A stretch of DNA of 43,237 nt from UBA1049 sp964525815 (lineage in GTDB: Bacteria > Bacillota > Clostridia > Oscillospirales > CAG-382), in contig CAZGJQ010000003.1 of assembly GCA_964525815.1 (NCBI GenBank), positions 1 to 43,237 on the forward strand. The letters run 5' to 3'. The translations under genes and the position numbers were made by a program. Positions 6,515-14,192 of the stretch are shown piece after piece; the first letter of the stretch is position 1, and every line of letters begins with the position of its first letter. The notes beneath the pieces were generated by a model. It saw only the letters and a program-made list of their open reading frames with translations, had not been told where the DNA came from and did no database searches.

Positions 6515-7927
6515 TTACCGAGAGCTTTTTACCGTATATATTTCACTCGGTATCCTGCCATGACAGCTCTTAACGGTTATACCGATTGTATGCAGCCGGT
6601 TTAATTCATAAATTATATCCTCGGTAATTCTCTCTCCCGGAGCGATTAGAGGTATCCCGGGCGGAAATGCGTACACATACTCCTTTGATACCGCTCCTGC
6701 GCTACTGCTCAGCGAGATTAAGCTCCCTTCGGCGGAAATAGCTTCGCTCGGAATCATAACGGTTTCGGGGTTATAAACCCTTGCGTTTTGTCTTGACGGA
6801 GTTGTGCTTAATAATCTGTCTGTTTCAAGCAAAGCATCGCCTAACCGCAAAAAACCCTCGTCTGTGTCGCAAATGCTTGTCATCGCAAGCACATAATCCC
6901 CCATCGCCATTTCCGTTTGCAGCAAATACCTGTCCAGCAGGCGTTTTTTTAGCTCCGTGCCTGTTATATCGGTATTCATAACCGAAATAATCAGCTTTCC
7001 CCTATCAAAATCATATATATCCCGCTTATTTTCTTTACAGAAAACTCGTATACTGCGCAAGGCGCTTATTTGGCTAAAAAAATCATCCAGGCGTGCGGTA
7101 TAATCCTTAAACAGCTTCTCTCCCTCTCTCGCCATGAGCTGTATACAACCGCTTATTCCCGCCATTAAGATATAGGACGGACTGCTGGACTCAAAAACGG
7201 CAAGCTGCCTCCGGACCTCATCAGCATCCACTCTATCCCCGTTAATATGCAGGAGTGCGGTCTGGGTGGGGGAGGGTAATGTTTTATGCAGTCCGTGCAC
7301 CACAATGTCTGCTCCGCATTGTACCGAGCTGCGCGGAAACGCTTTTGCAAAGCCGAAGTGCGCTCCGTGAGCCTCGTCCACGAGCAGCGGGATATTGTGT
7401 TTGTGTGTAATTTGCGCTATGGCGGCAATATCGGAGGTAACCCCCTCATATGTGGGCGAGGTTATTATAACCAGACTGATACCGGTGTTAGCCGTTAGTG
7501 CAGCCTCCACCGCCGCAGGAGATATACTGCCCGCAATTCCGAGCTTGTGTTCGTACGAGTGCATTAACCAGACCGGCTCAAGCTCTCTTAGAGCTATCGC
7601 ATTATATACTGATTTGTGACAATTGCGCGCCGCCAATATTTTATCCTTTTTGCGTGTGCAGGCAAAAACACCCGCTAAAATACCGCAGGTGCTCCCGTTT
7701 ATGAGATAAAATGACCTTTCGCTCCCGTAAAGACGGGCGGCTGACCGCATTTCCGAGGCTATTATTCCCCCGGCATCGTGCAGATTGTCGAACCCGTCGA
7801 TTTCGGTTATATCGGTATTAAATCCGTTATAACCACCACAAAAAAACGGATTCCTCTTATGCCCCGGCATATGGAACGGATATATTCCGCTGTCCCTGTA
7901 GAGCGTCAGTGCATCGTTAAGGCTCAT
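6515..7927 (-). CDS. PLP-dependent Orn/Lys/Arg decarboxylase-family enzyme
   Basis: A 470-residue fold-type I PLP enzyme. Signatures in order: IYPFHMPGHKR near the N-terminus, the substrate/PLP segment SPTYEGVTSDI, the PLP-binding aspartate in VDEAHGAHFGF, and the Schiff-base lysine in VHGLHKTLPSPTQTA. The C-terminal part (AYPPGIP-like, here AFPPGIPLIAPGE) is typical of the short Firmicutes SpeA/YaaO-type proteins. These act on arginine, lysine or ornithine in polyamine synthesis; which substrate is used here cannot be told. The start overlaps the stop of the membrane protein upstream by four bases (ATGA), so the two are translationally coupled. Confidence 0.85.
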   Translation of the reverse strand: MSLNDALTLYRDSGIYPFHMPGHKRNPFFCGGYNGFNTDITEIDGFDNLHDAGGIIASEMRSAARLYGSERSFYLINGSTCGILAGVFACTRKKDKILAARNCHKSVYNAIALRELEPVWLMHSYEHKLGIAGSISPAAVEAALTANTGISLVIITSPTYEGVTSDIAAIAQITHKHNIPLLVDEAHGAHFGFAKAFPRSSVQCGADIVVHGLHKTLPSPTQTALLHINGDRVDADEVRRQLAVFESSSPSYILMAGISGCIQLMAREGEKLFKDYTARLDDFFSQISALRSIRVFCKENKRDIYDFDRGKLIISVMNTDITGTELKKRLLDRYLLQTEMAMGDYVLAMTSICDTDEGFLRLGDALLETDRLLSTTPSRQNARVYNPETVMIPSEAISAEGSLISLSSSAGAVSKEYVYAFPPGIPLIAPGERITEDIIYELNRLHTIGITVKSCHGRIPSEIYTVKSSR

Positions 7928-8349
7928 ACCATTCCGCCGTCCTCTTCGGACTGAGCAGTCTCGTTTTTACTGTTTGCCTTTTCGCTTATAATAAGGTTAA
8001 TCACAAGTATTACGGCATAAACGGCAAGCAGGATGAGCTGAATCAAAAAGGCGGGTGTGTAGTTCTGGAAACGGCTCAAAATATATATCAGCCCCAAAGC
8101 CAACTGTATTGCAAAATAAAGCGCTCCAAATTCGGTCGGCAGCATACCAAAAATCTTCCTTTTTATCGGATAACGCGCGGTTAACAGCGGCGTTGCGACA
8201 AAAACCGCAAAAGATAGCAGAACAAACACATAGGTAGCCCAGGTAGGGAAGGTCTCTCCCGCCTTCATATCGGTCAAGAAGAACAGAGCATTAAAAACGG
8301 CAAAAACAATGCTGCCAAGTATAAGCCAAAGTATATCCAGTTTTTTCAT
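7924..8349 (-). CDS. Four-helix integral membrane protein, unknown
   Basis: A 141-residue protein with four hydrophobic segments (about residues 5-25, 36-58, 75-93 and 102-122) and a charged C-terminal tail rich in Glu and Asn. I recognise no family. The ATG at 8349 (MKKLDILW) is preferred: the frame extends up to a TTG at 8397, but that codon has no Shine-Dalgarno, while AAGGA lies about 12 bases before 8349. It overlaps the decarboxylase start by four bases, suggesting a linked role, perhaps at the membrane in amine transport or regulation, but this is inference only. Confidence 0.65.
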   Translation of the reverse strand: MKKLDILWLILGSIVFAVFNALFFLTDMKAGETFPTWATYVFVLLSFAVFVATPLLTARYPIKRKIFGMLPTEFGALYFAIQLALGLIYILSRFQNYTPAFLIQLILLAVYAVILVINLIISEKANSKNETAQSEEDGGMV

Positions 8350-8399
8350 CGTTATATCCATTCCTTGTTGAATCAATAATTTGGTGCCGATATGCAAAG

Positions 8400-8430
8400 G
8401 AGAGCGGCTGCCCTTACGGTTGCCGCCCTC
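8400..8430 (-). terminator. Hairpin after the solute-binding protein gene
   Basis: GAGGGCGGC and GCCGCTCTC pair on the minus strand (one G-U), 18 bases beyond the stop at 8449. The minus-strand T-run is short (CTTT); a longer T-run (8436-8442) lies on the plus-strand side, so direction is uncertain. Confidence 0.4.
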
Positions 8431-8448
8431 ACTGCTTTTTTTATCTTT

Positions 8449-9987
8449 TTAGCTGCTCTGATATTTATCCACAACTTCATCGATAGCGTCTATGATAGCG
8501 CCTCTTCTGCTCTCAAGCGTAGAGGTGATATCTGTCGAGCTGTTTGTCATTAAGCTGCTAAACATACTCGAAACACCGTTATCTGAGCCGCCGAAATTGT
8601 ATATAAGACCGAGATCATAAACAACATTGTTGAAGATATATTCGTCAAGCATCTCCTCGCTGTCGTCGTCTCTCATATCCCTGCCCTTAAGCACGGTATC
8701 GTAATATGCCTCCGGTATATGGTTCTTTGCATTACAGGACATAACCTCAATCATATATGCAGAGAACTCGGGGTCGGGTGCGGAGTTGGGTATTACTATA
8801 CCATACGCCATTCCCGCCTGACAGGGTGTATAATAGGAGTCCTGAACCTCGTCATACTTGGGTAGAGGAACTACTCCAAAGTTCGCTTCGTGATCCCTCA
8901 GCTTCTTTATTGCCGAAAAAGCGGATGTGCGGAAGAGAGCGCGTCCCTCTCCAAAAATATCCAGAGAAGTCTGCCATCTGTTCGGAACATCATTTGCGAA
9001 ATGCTCAACATGAATAACCCACTCGTCCTTGAGCTGAAGCTGCTCAAGCACCTTCTGAGCCACGGTTATAGACTTTTCACTGCCGACTGCAAGGGTGGGA
9101 ATATCATTGGCATCCTTGGATACCATACGCTCTCCGGAAGCTAAATAATACATTGCTGCGTCGCCGTATCCGCCGGAAAGCCCCCATGTATCTCTATAAC
9201 TGAAGCCGGCTGTTCCGTCATCGTCAAGAGTGACTTCCTTGGACAATCTAACCATCTCGTCAAAGGTCCATTTACCGTCTCTTACCATCTGGTAAAGGTC
9301 GATGTCGGGAAAGTGATCCTCAAGCATATCCTTATTGAAGGTAACCGCAATGGATACAATCTTCTGCATAAAGGAAATGTCACCCGTTGTAAAATAAACT
9401 CGGTTGTTTATGGAAAGAGACTCGGTTGCGTTCTGATCCCACCAGGGCATACTGAAATCTATATAAGGGTTGAACCTCACATCAGCAAGGTCATAGAGCG
9501 CGTTGGACTGCGCAAGTCTGGCACAATCCGAGAGAAACGGCATAGCCGCATCATAATCGCCCGAGCCGGTCATAACATCGTTGTTTACATCTGTATAAAC
9601 ATTATCTGTATATACCGCAACAACCTCCACGCCGTATTCCTCGAAAACAAGATTGTTTCTTTCTCTTACAGCATCCTCAATAGCCTGGTCGGTAGTCTCG
9701 TACTTGTCTACGCCTATCTCCTCAGAATAATAGGTGTCCTGCGTAGTGTTGTCATATACAAGCACCCGAAACTCTGTCTTGTCGTTCCATGTAAACTCGG
9801 GCATATTTACAAAGTACTTCCCGGTCGCCGGGTCATATCCACCATGTTCGTTGCCGATAATATCGCCGTTTGATTTATCGCCATCGCCGCTCTTGTCGTC
9901 GCCCAGATCACAGGCAGCAAGAACAAGAGACATAATCAGCACAATACACATAAGTAGCATGGAAACTCTTTTACCTGAAGGTCTCAT
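8449..9987 (-). CDS. Extracellular solute-binding lipoprotein (orphan)
   Basis: A 512-residue secreted lipoprotein. It has a basic start, a hydrophobic helix and a lipobox LVLAAC (Cys26), then an Asp/Gly-rich linker. The body has the two-lobe layout of family 1-type binding proteins, with segments such as FRVLVYDNTT, ERNNLVFEEYGVEV, NALYDLADVRFNPYIDFSMP and GKWTFDEMVRLSKE that resemble sugar- or oligosaccharide-binding proteins. GGGAGGAG precedes the ATG, and a strong promoter lies about 70 bases upstream. No ABC permease or ATPase gene for it is in the window, so it either uses a remote transporter or senses a ligand. The ligand is unknown. Confidence 0.82.
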   Translation of the reverse strand: MRPSGKRVSMLLMCIVLIMSLVLAACDLGDDKSGDGDKSNGDIIGNEHGGYDPATGKYFVNMPEFTWNDKTEFRVLVYDNTTQDTYYSEEIGVDKYETTDQAIEDAVRERNNLVFEEYGVEVVAVYTDNVYTDVNNDVMTGSGDYDAAMPFLSDCARLAQSNALYDLADVRFNPYIDFSMPWWDQNATESLSINNRVYFTTGDISFMQKIVSIAVTFNKDMLEDHFPDIDLYQMVRDGKWTFDEMVRLSKEVTLDDDGTAGFSYRDTWGLSGGYGDAAMYYLASGERMVSKDANDIPTLAVGSEKSITVAQKVLEQLQLKDEWVIHVEHFANDVPNRWQTSLDIFGEGRALFRTSAFSAIKKLRDHEANFGVVPLPKYDEVQDSYYTPCQAGMAYGIVIPNSAPDPEFSAYMIEVMSCNAKNHIPEAYYDTVLKGRDMRDDDSEEMLDEYIFNNVVYDLGLIYNFGGSDNGVSSMFSSLMTNSSTDITSTLESRRGAIIDAIDEVVDKYQSS

Positions 9988-10056
9988 TTAATAGCTCCTC
10001 CCTTTCGTTTGAAAAAATACATTTTTAGCTCATTTTAAGAGCATATTACTGATTTT

Positions 10057-10085
10057 ATAATATCATATAACACCAGCCCTGTCAA
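10057..10085 (-). promoter_or_regulatory. Sigma-A promoter for the solute-binding lipoprotein
   Basis: On the minus strand TTGACA (10080-10085), a 17-base spacer and TATTAT (10057-10062). Confidence 0.75.
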
Positions 10086-10114
10086 CAGAAACTTTTTTCG
10101 CAAACATCGGTGTA

Positions 10115-11788
10115 TCAGCCGTTATAAATATTATATGTACCTAAAAAATGTCTCTTAATCTTAAGATAGTCCATGGAGGAAATGCTGCTCCCTCCGCTTA
10201 TCAAGCCGGCTCTGTGCTGCGGTTCGGAAAGCTCGACAGTACCTAAAAAAGCTCTTTTTATCATCAGGTAATCAACGGAAGATATTTCACCGTCGCCGTT
10301 TAAGTCCCCGAGAACAACTATTGTCAGGCTGTCAACCTCTTCTCCGGAGCCGTCCGTAATATATACCCTGCTTCCGGTGCCCGCCGCCGAACCGTCAAAT
10401 ATAATATCAGTGTTTGAAAAACCCTCCAAAACATTCTGTACAGAATCCCCCGCTCTTACTCCAAGCAATAAACCGGCTTCCCTGTCTATGCTCATTACCG
10501 CTCCGGCAGCCAACGTTAACCGAGGTATTATTGCCTCATGCTTCTCCAGCGTTGCATTTACTCCCACTGCTCCGGTAGCAAAATCCACTCCGTTTATAAC
10601 AATAAAATCATCTGTGTTAAAAGCTCCCGTGGCTGCTCTGTTAGCTGACGATTTAATATATATTTCGGTTCCGGGCTCTCTGTCGTCGCAGTGGGAAGCA
10701 TATATTATTCCACCCTCCGGGATAATTAGATTGCCCGACTGAAGATTATTCCCCGTCTGCGTAATCCGATAAACCCCCTCAATATGTGTCGGTTCGGCAA
10801 CCAGATATGCCGCCCAGCTTATAACAAGCTCACTGTAGGACACCGTGTTTGTTCCGTTAAAGCTTCTGTCAACCACCACAGCGGCACCTGCGGTTATCGG
10901 AGTGTTGCAGCCGGTAATATAAACCCTCTCGCCTGCTATAGGCTCAGGAAGCACGGGTGGAGTTATACCTTGCTCGGGAGCCAGCGCTTCTCCGATATAA
11001 GCGGCATAGGACAACGAAAAATACCCTGTCCTGCCGGAGTGATAGGTTTTTCCCCAGCTTACTCCGTTTACCTGTACCTTTTCGGTAACGAGAAGCTGAG
11101 TGTTGTACGGCATCAGCTCCAAAACAGCATGCTCTGTACCTGCGCCGCCTCGCAGATTAAGTCCGCTTGAAGCGGTAACCCTCCAAATCTCTCCCAGTAC
11201 ATCCCCTTCGTCAGTATAATTTGGTGTGCCGTATCCTAATATGTATGTGCTGTTAAGCGAATAGCTGCGGTAGGCGCAGGAATCTGCTGTGTTTCCCTCG
11301 ATTGTATAAACAAAAACGCTGTTCGCCTCATATACGATACCTACATGGCTGGAAAGGGTTCCGTTATTGGTAAAAAAGATTATATCTCCCTTCCTCGGCA
11401 CATATCCGCTTGTTCCGGATTGCCATGAATTAATGTCCTTAAAATATGTAACCCAATAAGGGCAATAGGCGAAGGAGCCTGTTTTATCAATCGTCCCCGC
11501 CTGATACGAGCACCACGATACAAACATAGCGCACCAAGCGGCAGTAATAAATCCGCTTGATTCACCCATGTACTGATGATACCAATCTCCGTACCTTGTA
11601 TAACCCGCATATTGCTCAATGCCCTCATAATAACCGATCTGCGTTTTTGCGATTTCCACAATATCAACTCTGCCGTCTCCTGTATTTATGTAGGTGTTTT
11701 CATAGACGGCACTGACCGTAAAGGAGCCTGAGATATGATAAAATATAAGCATAAAGAATAAAAAAGCGGTTAGTGTTCTTTTTTTCAT
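10115..11788 (-). CDS. Secreted CHAP-SH3-dockerin protein
   Basis: A 557-residue secreted protein. A signal peptide (about 1-27) is followed by a CHAP-type amidase/peptidase domain with catalytic Cys in AAWCAMFVSWCSYQAG and His in SSHVGIVYEA (about 45-190). A bacterial SH3 region (LNLRGGAGTEHAVLELMP) follows, then a beta-rich region of unknown type (about 285-490), and a C-terminal dockerin. The first dockerin repeat is canonical (GDLNGDGEISSVDYLMIKRAFLG). The second has lost most calcium ligands (AGLISGGSSISSMDYLKIKR). It probably cuts peptidoglycan and can dock to a cohesin. The ATG at 11788 is chosen because AAGGA lies 8 bases upstream; an ATG 9 bases earlier overlaps that site. Confidence 0.85.
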   Translation of the reverse strand: MKKRTLTAFLFFMLIFYHISGSFTVSAVYENTYINTGDGRVDIVEIAKTQIGYYEGIEQYAGYTRYGDWYHQYMGESSGFITAAWCAMFVSWCSYQAGTIDKTGSFAYCPYWVTYFKDINSWQSGTSGYVPRKGDIIFFTNNGTLSSHVGIVYEANSVFVYTIEGNTADSCAYRSYSLNSTYILGYGTPNYTDEGDVLGEIWRVTASSGLNLRGGAGTEHAVLELMPYNTQLLVTEKVQVNGVSWGKTYHSGRTGYFSLSYAAYIGEALAPEQGITPPVLPEPIAGERVYITGCNTPITAGAAVVVDRSFNGTNTVSYSELVISWAAYLVAEPTHIEGVYRITQTGNNLQSGNLIIPEGGIIYASHCDDREPGTEIYIKSSANRAATGAFNTDDFIVINGVDFATGAVGVNATLEKHEAIIPRLTLAAGAVMSIDREAGLLLGVRAGDSVQNVLEGFSNTDIIFDGSAAGTGSRVYITDGSGEEVDSLTIVVLGDLNGDGEISSVDYLMIKRAFLGTVELSEPQHRAGLISGGSSISSMDYLKIKRHFLGTYNIYNG

Positions 11789-11823
11789 GTCTGTCATCCT
11801 TATGTAGTATTTGTTGCTCTTTG

Positions 11824-11852
11824 ATTATATATCTTCGAATTGAAAATGTCAA
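11824..11852 (-). promoter_or_regulatory. Consensus sigma-A promoter for the CHAP-dockerin gene
   Basis: On the minus strand TTGACA (11847-11852), a 17-base spacer and TATAAT (11824-11829), a perfect consensus. Confidence 0.8.
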
Positions 11853-11862
11853 TCTTATGCGT

Positions 11863-11897
11863 AAACCATTTTTTATTTTTTAGTTGACATATGGTTT
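11863..11897. promoter_or_regulatory. Inverted repeat across the birA promoter (possible operator)
   Basis: AAACCAT (11863-11869) and ATGGTTT (11891-11897) form a 7-bp inverted repeat overlapping the birA -35 box. Its core resembles AACC/GGTT half-sites of biotin operators, but the 21-base spacing is longer than I expect for a BirA site. Confidence 0.4.
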
Positions 11898-11912
11898 TTT
11901 TTGTTGTATAAT
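11884..11912 (+). promoter_or_regulatory. Consensus sigma-A promoter for birA-bioY
   Basis: TTGACA (11884-11889), a 17-base spacer and TATAAT (11907-11912), a perfect consensus. It shows that any start codon at 11901 is false, because it would lie inside the promoter. Confidence 0.8.
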
Positions 11913-11954
11913 TCGATAGATTCCCGATTATTACCGAAAGGAATGGTAACCGCA

Positions 11955-12932
11955 ATGCTAAAAAATGATATCCTTACCCTTTTTGAAGCAAACAAAGGCA
12001 GCTATGTAAGCGGTCAGGAGCTCGCTCTTAAGTTCGGGGTATCTCGGGCAGCAGTTTGGAAGGCAGTAAAAACACTGCAAAACGAGGGGTATCGGATAAG
12101 TGCTATCCCTAAAAAGGGTTATTTACTCTCAAGGGACAGTGATATTATGTCCTCCCAGAGTATTTCGCCGTTTTTAAGGGGGGAGGCAGCAAGGCTGAGA
12201 CTGGATGTACGGAAAAGCGTTACCTCCACAAACAGCGAGCTAAAAAAAATAGCTGCAAACGGAGAAGAGCCCGGGCTTGTGTTAATCGCCAACGAGCAAA
12301 CTGCGGGCAGAGGACGGATGGGGCGAAGCTTTTATTCCCCTGCGAACAACGGCATATATATGTCTTTGCTGCTAAATCCGGGAATAACCTCAGACAAGGC
12401 GGTGCTGCTAACATCCCTTGCGGCGGTTTCGACGGCACGAGCGATTGAGCGAGTTTCGGGAGAGGTGGTCGGAATCAAGTGGGTTAACGACCTTTACTGC
12501 AACGGAAAAAAGATTGTAGGCATACTTACCGAGGGCGGAATAAATATGGAAACCGGAGCACTTGAATATGCGGTGATCGGAATAGGGGTTAATGTTTTTA
12601 CAAGCAGCTTGCCTGTGGAGCTGAGTAATATTGCAGGCTCGCTAACCAATGCCGAAAAAACAGAAAAAAAGCGTTTTAATCGTTCCCGGCTCGCGGCGGA
12701 AATTCTGAACCAATTAACGGAGGATCTGCCCAACCTGGAGCGCAAAGCGCATCTGCCCGAATACAAGGCACGCTCGGTTATTCTCGGCAAGGACATTTAT
12801 GTAATTAAAAATGGCAAGAAGCTCCCGGCGCAAGCCCTTGATATAGATGAAAACGCTGCTTTAATTATAAAATACAAGAACGGAAGCACCGAAACTTTAT
12901 TCTCGGACGACGTAAGCATAAAAAGAGTATAA
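11955..12932 (+). CDS. birA: Biotin-protein ligase / biotin operon repressor
   Basis: A 325-residue bifunctional BirA. An N-terminal winged helix-turn-helix (about 1-60, with VSGQELALKFGVSRAAVWKAV) is followed by the catalytic domain with GRGRMGRSF (about 119-127), the biotin/AMP-binding KWVNDLYCNGKKIVGIL and a C-terminal SH3-like domain. It makes biotinyl-AMP, transfers biotin to carboxylase carrier proteins and, because of the HTH, should repress biotin genes. The ATG at 11955 is chosen because AAAGGA lies upstream; an ATG at 11943 is possible, and longer frames run into the promoter. It is 21 bases before bioY, so ligase and transporter are co-expressed, probably autoregulated. Confidence 0.93.
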   Translation: MLKNDILTLFEANKGSYVSGQELALKFGVSRAAVWKAVKTLQNEGYRISAIPKKGYLLSRDSDIMSSQSISPFLRGEAARLRLDVRKSVTSTNSELKKIAANGEEPGLVLIANEQTAGRGRMGRSFYSPANNGIYMSLLLNPGITSDKAVLLTSLAAVSTARAIERVSGEVVGIKWVNDLYCNGKKIVGILTEGGINMETGALEYAVIGIGVNVFTSSLPVELSNIAGSLTNAEKTEKKRFNRSRLAAEILNQLTEDLPNLERKAHLPEYKARSVILGKDIYVIKNGKKLPAQALDIDENAALIIKYKNGSTETLFSDDVSIKRV

Positions 12933-12953
12933 AAAAGAAAGGCACAACCCATT

Positions 12954-13496
12954 ATGAAACGACAAACCATAAAAAGACTTACCCTAACCGCTGTTTTCGC
13001 GGCAATAATATCGGTTGCATCGCCAATTACAATACCGATAGGCGTAGTACCGGTAACTCTTGCGCTCCTTGCGATTTTTTTATGCGGTGCAATGCTGCCT
13101 CCCTCATATGCGGTAACCTCGGTAATGGTATATATCGCACTCGGCGCCGTCGGGCTCCCCGTATTCTCCAACTTTGAAGGGGGCTTCGGCAAGCTGGTCG
13201 GTTACACCGGAGGCTTTATCTGGGCATATCCGCTGATGGTACTTATTATATCCTCATTTATTAAATTCTTCGGAGAACGCAGTGTTCTTTCCCTTTCGCT
13301 CGGTATGCTTTTTTCTATAGTGGTTTGTTATGCAACCGGAGCACTTTGGTTCAGCTATGTAATGAACGAGAGCTTCTCCTATGCTCTTAAGGTATGCGTG
13401 TATCCCTTTGTACCCTTTGATATTTTCAAAGCGGCTGCCGCTGTTGTATTAACTCTCGGACTAAAGAGGTTCGGTCTGCCGGACAGAGAGTTGTAA
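12954..13496 (+). CDS. bioY: BioY biotin transporter substrate-binding component
   Basis: A 180-residue membrane protein with about six hydrophobic helices. Typical BioY features are visible: TITIPIGVVPVTL-like entry (here ITIPIGVVPVTLALLAIF), GAVGLPVFSNFEGGFGKLVGYTGGFIWAY, and a C-terminal PFDIFKAAAA segment. BioY is the S-component that binds biotin and works alone or with the shared ECF module (EcfA, EcfA', EcfT), which is not in this window. It is preceded by AAAGAAAGG and follows birA closely; a strong terminator ends the operon. Confidence 0.92.
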   Translation: MKRQTIKRLTLTAVFAAIISVASPITIPIGVVPVTLALLAIFLCGAMLPPSYAVTSVMVYIALGAVGLPVFSNFEGGFGKLVGYTGGFIWAYPLMVLIISSFIKFFGERSVLSLSLGMLFSIVVCYATGALWFSYVMNESFSYALKVCVYPFVPFDIFKAAAAVVLTLGLKRFGLPDREL

Positions 13497-13510
13497 TATG
13501 AAACAGTAAT

Positions 13511-13544
13511 GCCGGAGGTAAAAGACCTCCGGCGCTGGTTTTTT
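13511..13544 (+). terminator. Intrinsic terminator of birA-bioY
   Basis: GCCGGAGGT (13511-13519) and ACCTCCGGC (13525-13533) form a perfect 9-bp stem with a 5-base loop, followed by GCTGGTTTTTT. Confidence 0.85.
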
Positions 13545-13560
13545 ATGTCTATCTTATATA

Positions 13561-14004
13561 CTACTTCATTTCTCCTAAATAAATAGGGGCATTTTTACCC
13601 AGAAAATAATTCTTTATAACGCTGCGCATATCCACCGGATAAAGCGGCTCATGCATTATGTTGTCTATATTCAGCCAGTGAGTGCCTATCTGGTTGACAT
13701 CATACTCCAGCACGCTTTGATCGGCTTCCTCAATTATATCGCACACAAACATAAACTCAATACGGTGAATATCCTCCTCCCGCTCATCCTTAAAGCCCTC
13801 CCGTATAAAGAGCAGGCTGTTAGCCTCCACACGGAAGCCGGTTTCCTCTATAACCTCCCGCTTAAGAGCATCCAGCATTAGCTCATCTGCCTCCTGCTTT
13901 CCTCCCGGAAGCGTGTAATATATGCCTTTCTCGTGCTGCATTTTGGTTACCAGCAGCTTAGTGTTTTTGATAATAATAGCTTTTATTGAATTCTTTATTG
14001 TCAC
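13561..14004 (-). CDS. Nudix hydrolase
   Basis: A 147-residue protein with a complete Nudix box: GKQEADELMLDALKREVIEE followed by TGF, fitting G-x5-E-x7-REUxEExGU. The box binds the metal that cleaves nucleoside-diphosphate-linked substrates. The GTG at 14004 is preferred: AAGGTGA lies five bases upstream, whereas the earlier in-frame GTG at 14013 lies inside that site. It stands alone between the birA-bioY terminator and its own promoter. The exact substrate (oxidised nucleotide, sugar nucleotide or other) is not visible. Confidence 0.85.
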   Translation of the reverse strand: MTIKNSIKAIIIKNTKLLVTKMQHEKGIYYTLPGGKQEADELMLDALKREVIEETGFRVEANSLLFIREGFKDEREEDIHRIEFMFVCDIIEEADQSVLEYDVNQIGTHWLNIDNIMHEPLYPVDMRSVIKNYFLGKNAPIYLGEMK

Positions 14005-14033
14005 AGAAATCACCTTCTATAAGTCTTTCTGCT

Positions 14034-14062
14034 ATGATAGCACAGCGGCAGCTCAATGTCAA
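14034..14062 (-). promoter_or_regulatory. Sigma-A promoter for the Nudix gene
   Basis: On the minus strand TTGACA (14057-14062), a 17-base spacer and TATCAT (14034-14039). Confidence 0.65.
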
Positions 14063-14192
14063 CTTAGCAATGGTGTATGATTTGTTTTTTTCGGACAAAA
14101 ATATTGTGCATTTGTGCTCTTGTATTATTTGGGGCATTATGTTATTATTTATCGAAATGAATATTGTTATGAAACGAAATCGGTGAAACATA

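Noticed and set aside
8400..8442. Plus-strand terminator reading of the hairpin near 8400
   Set aside because: No plus-strand gene ends upstream, so although the T-run is on that strand, the minus-strand role after the lipoprotein gene is more sensible.
9313..9873. Long plus-strand ORF (186 codons) inside the solute-binding lipoprotein gene
   Set aside because: It is a complementary-frame shadow of a well supported gene and has no family motif.
11901..11954. Extended start of birA at 11901 (TTG)
   Set aside because: The codon lies inside the promoter between the -35 and -10 boxes, so the transcript could not include it.
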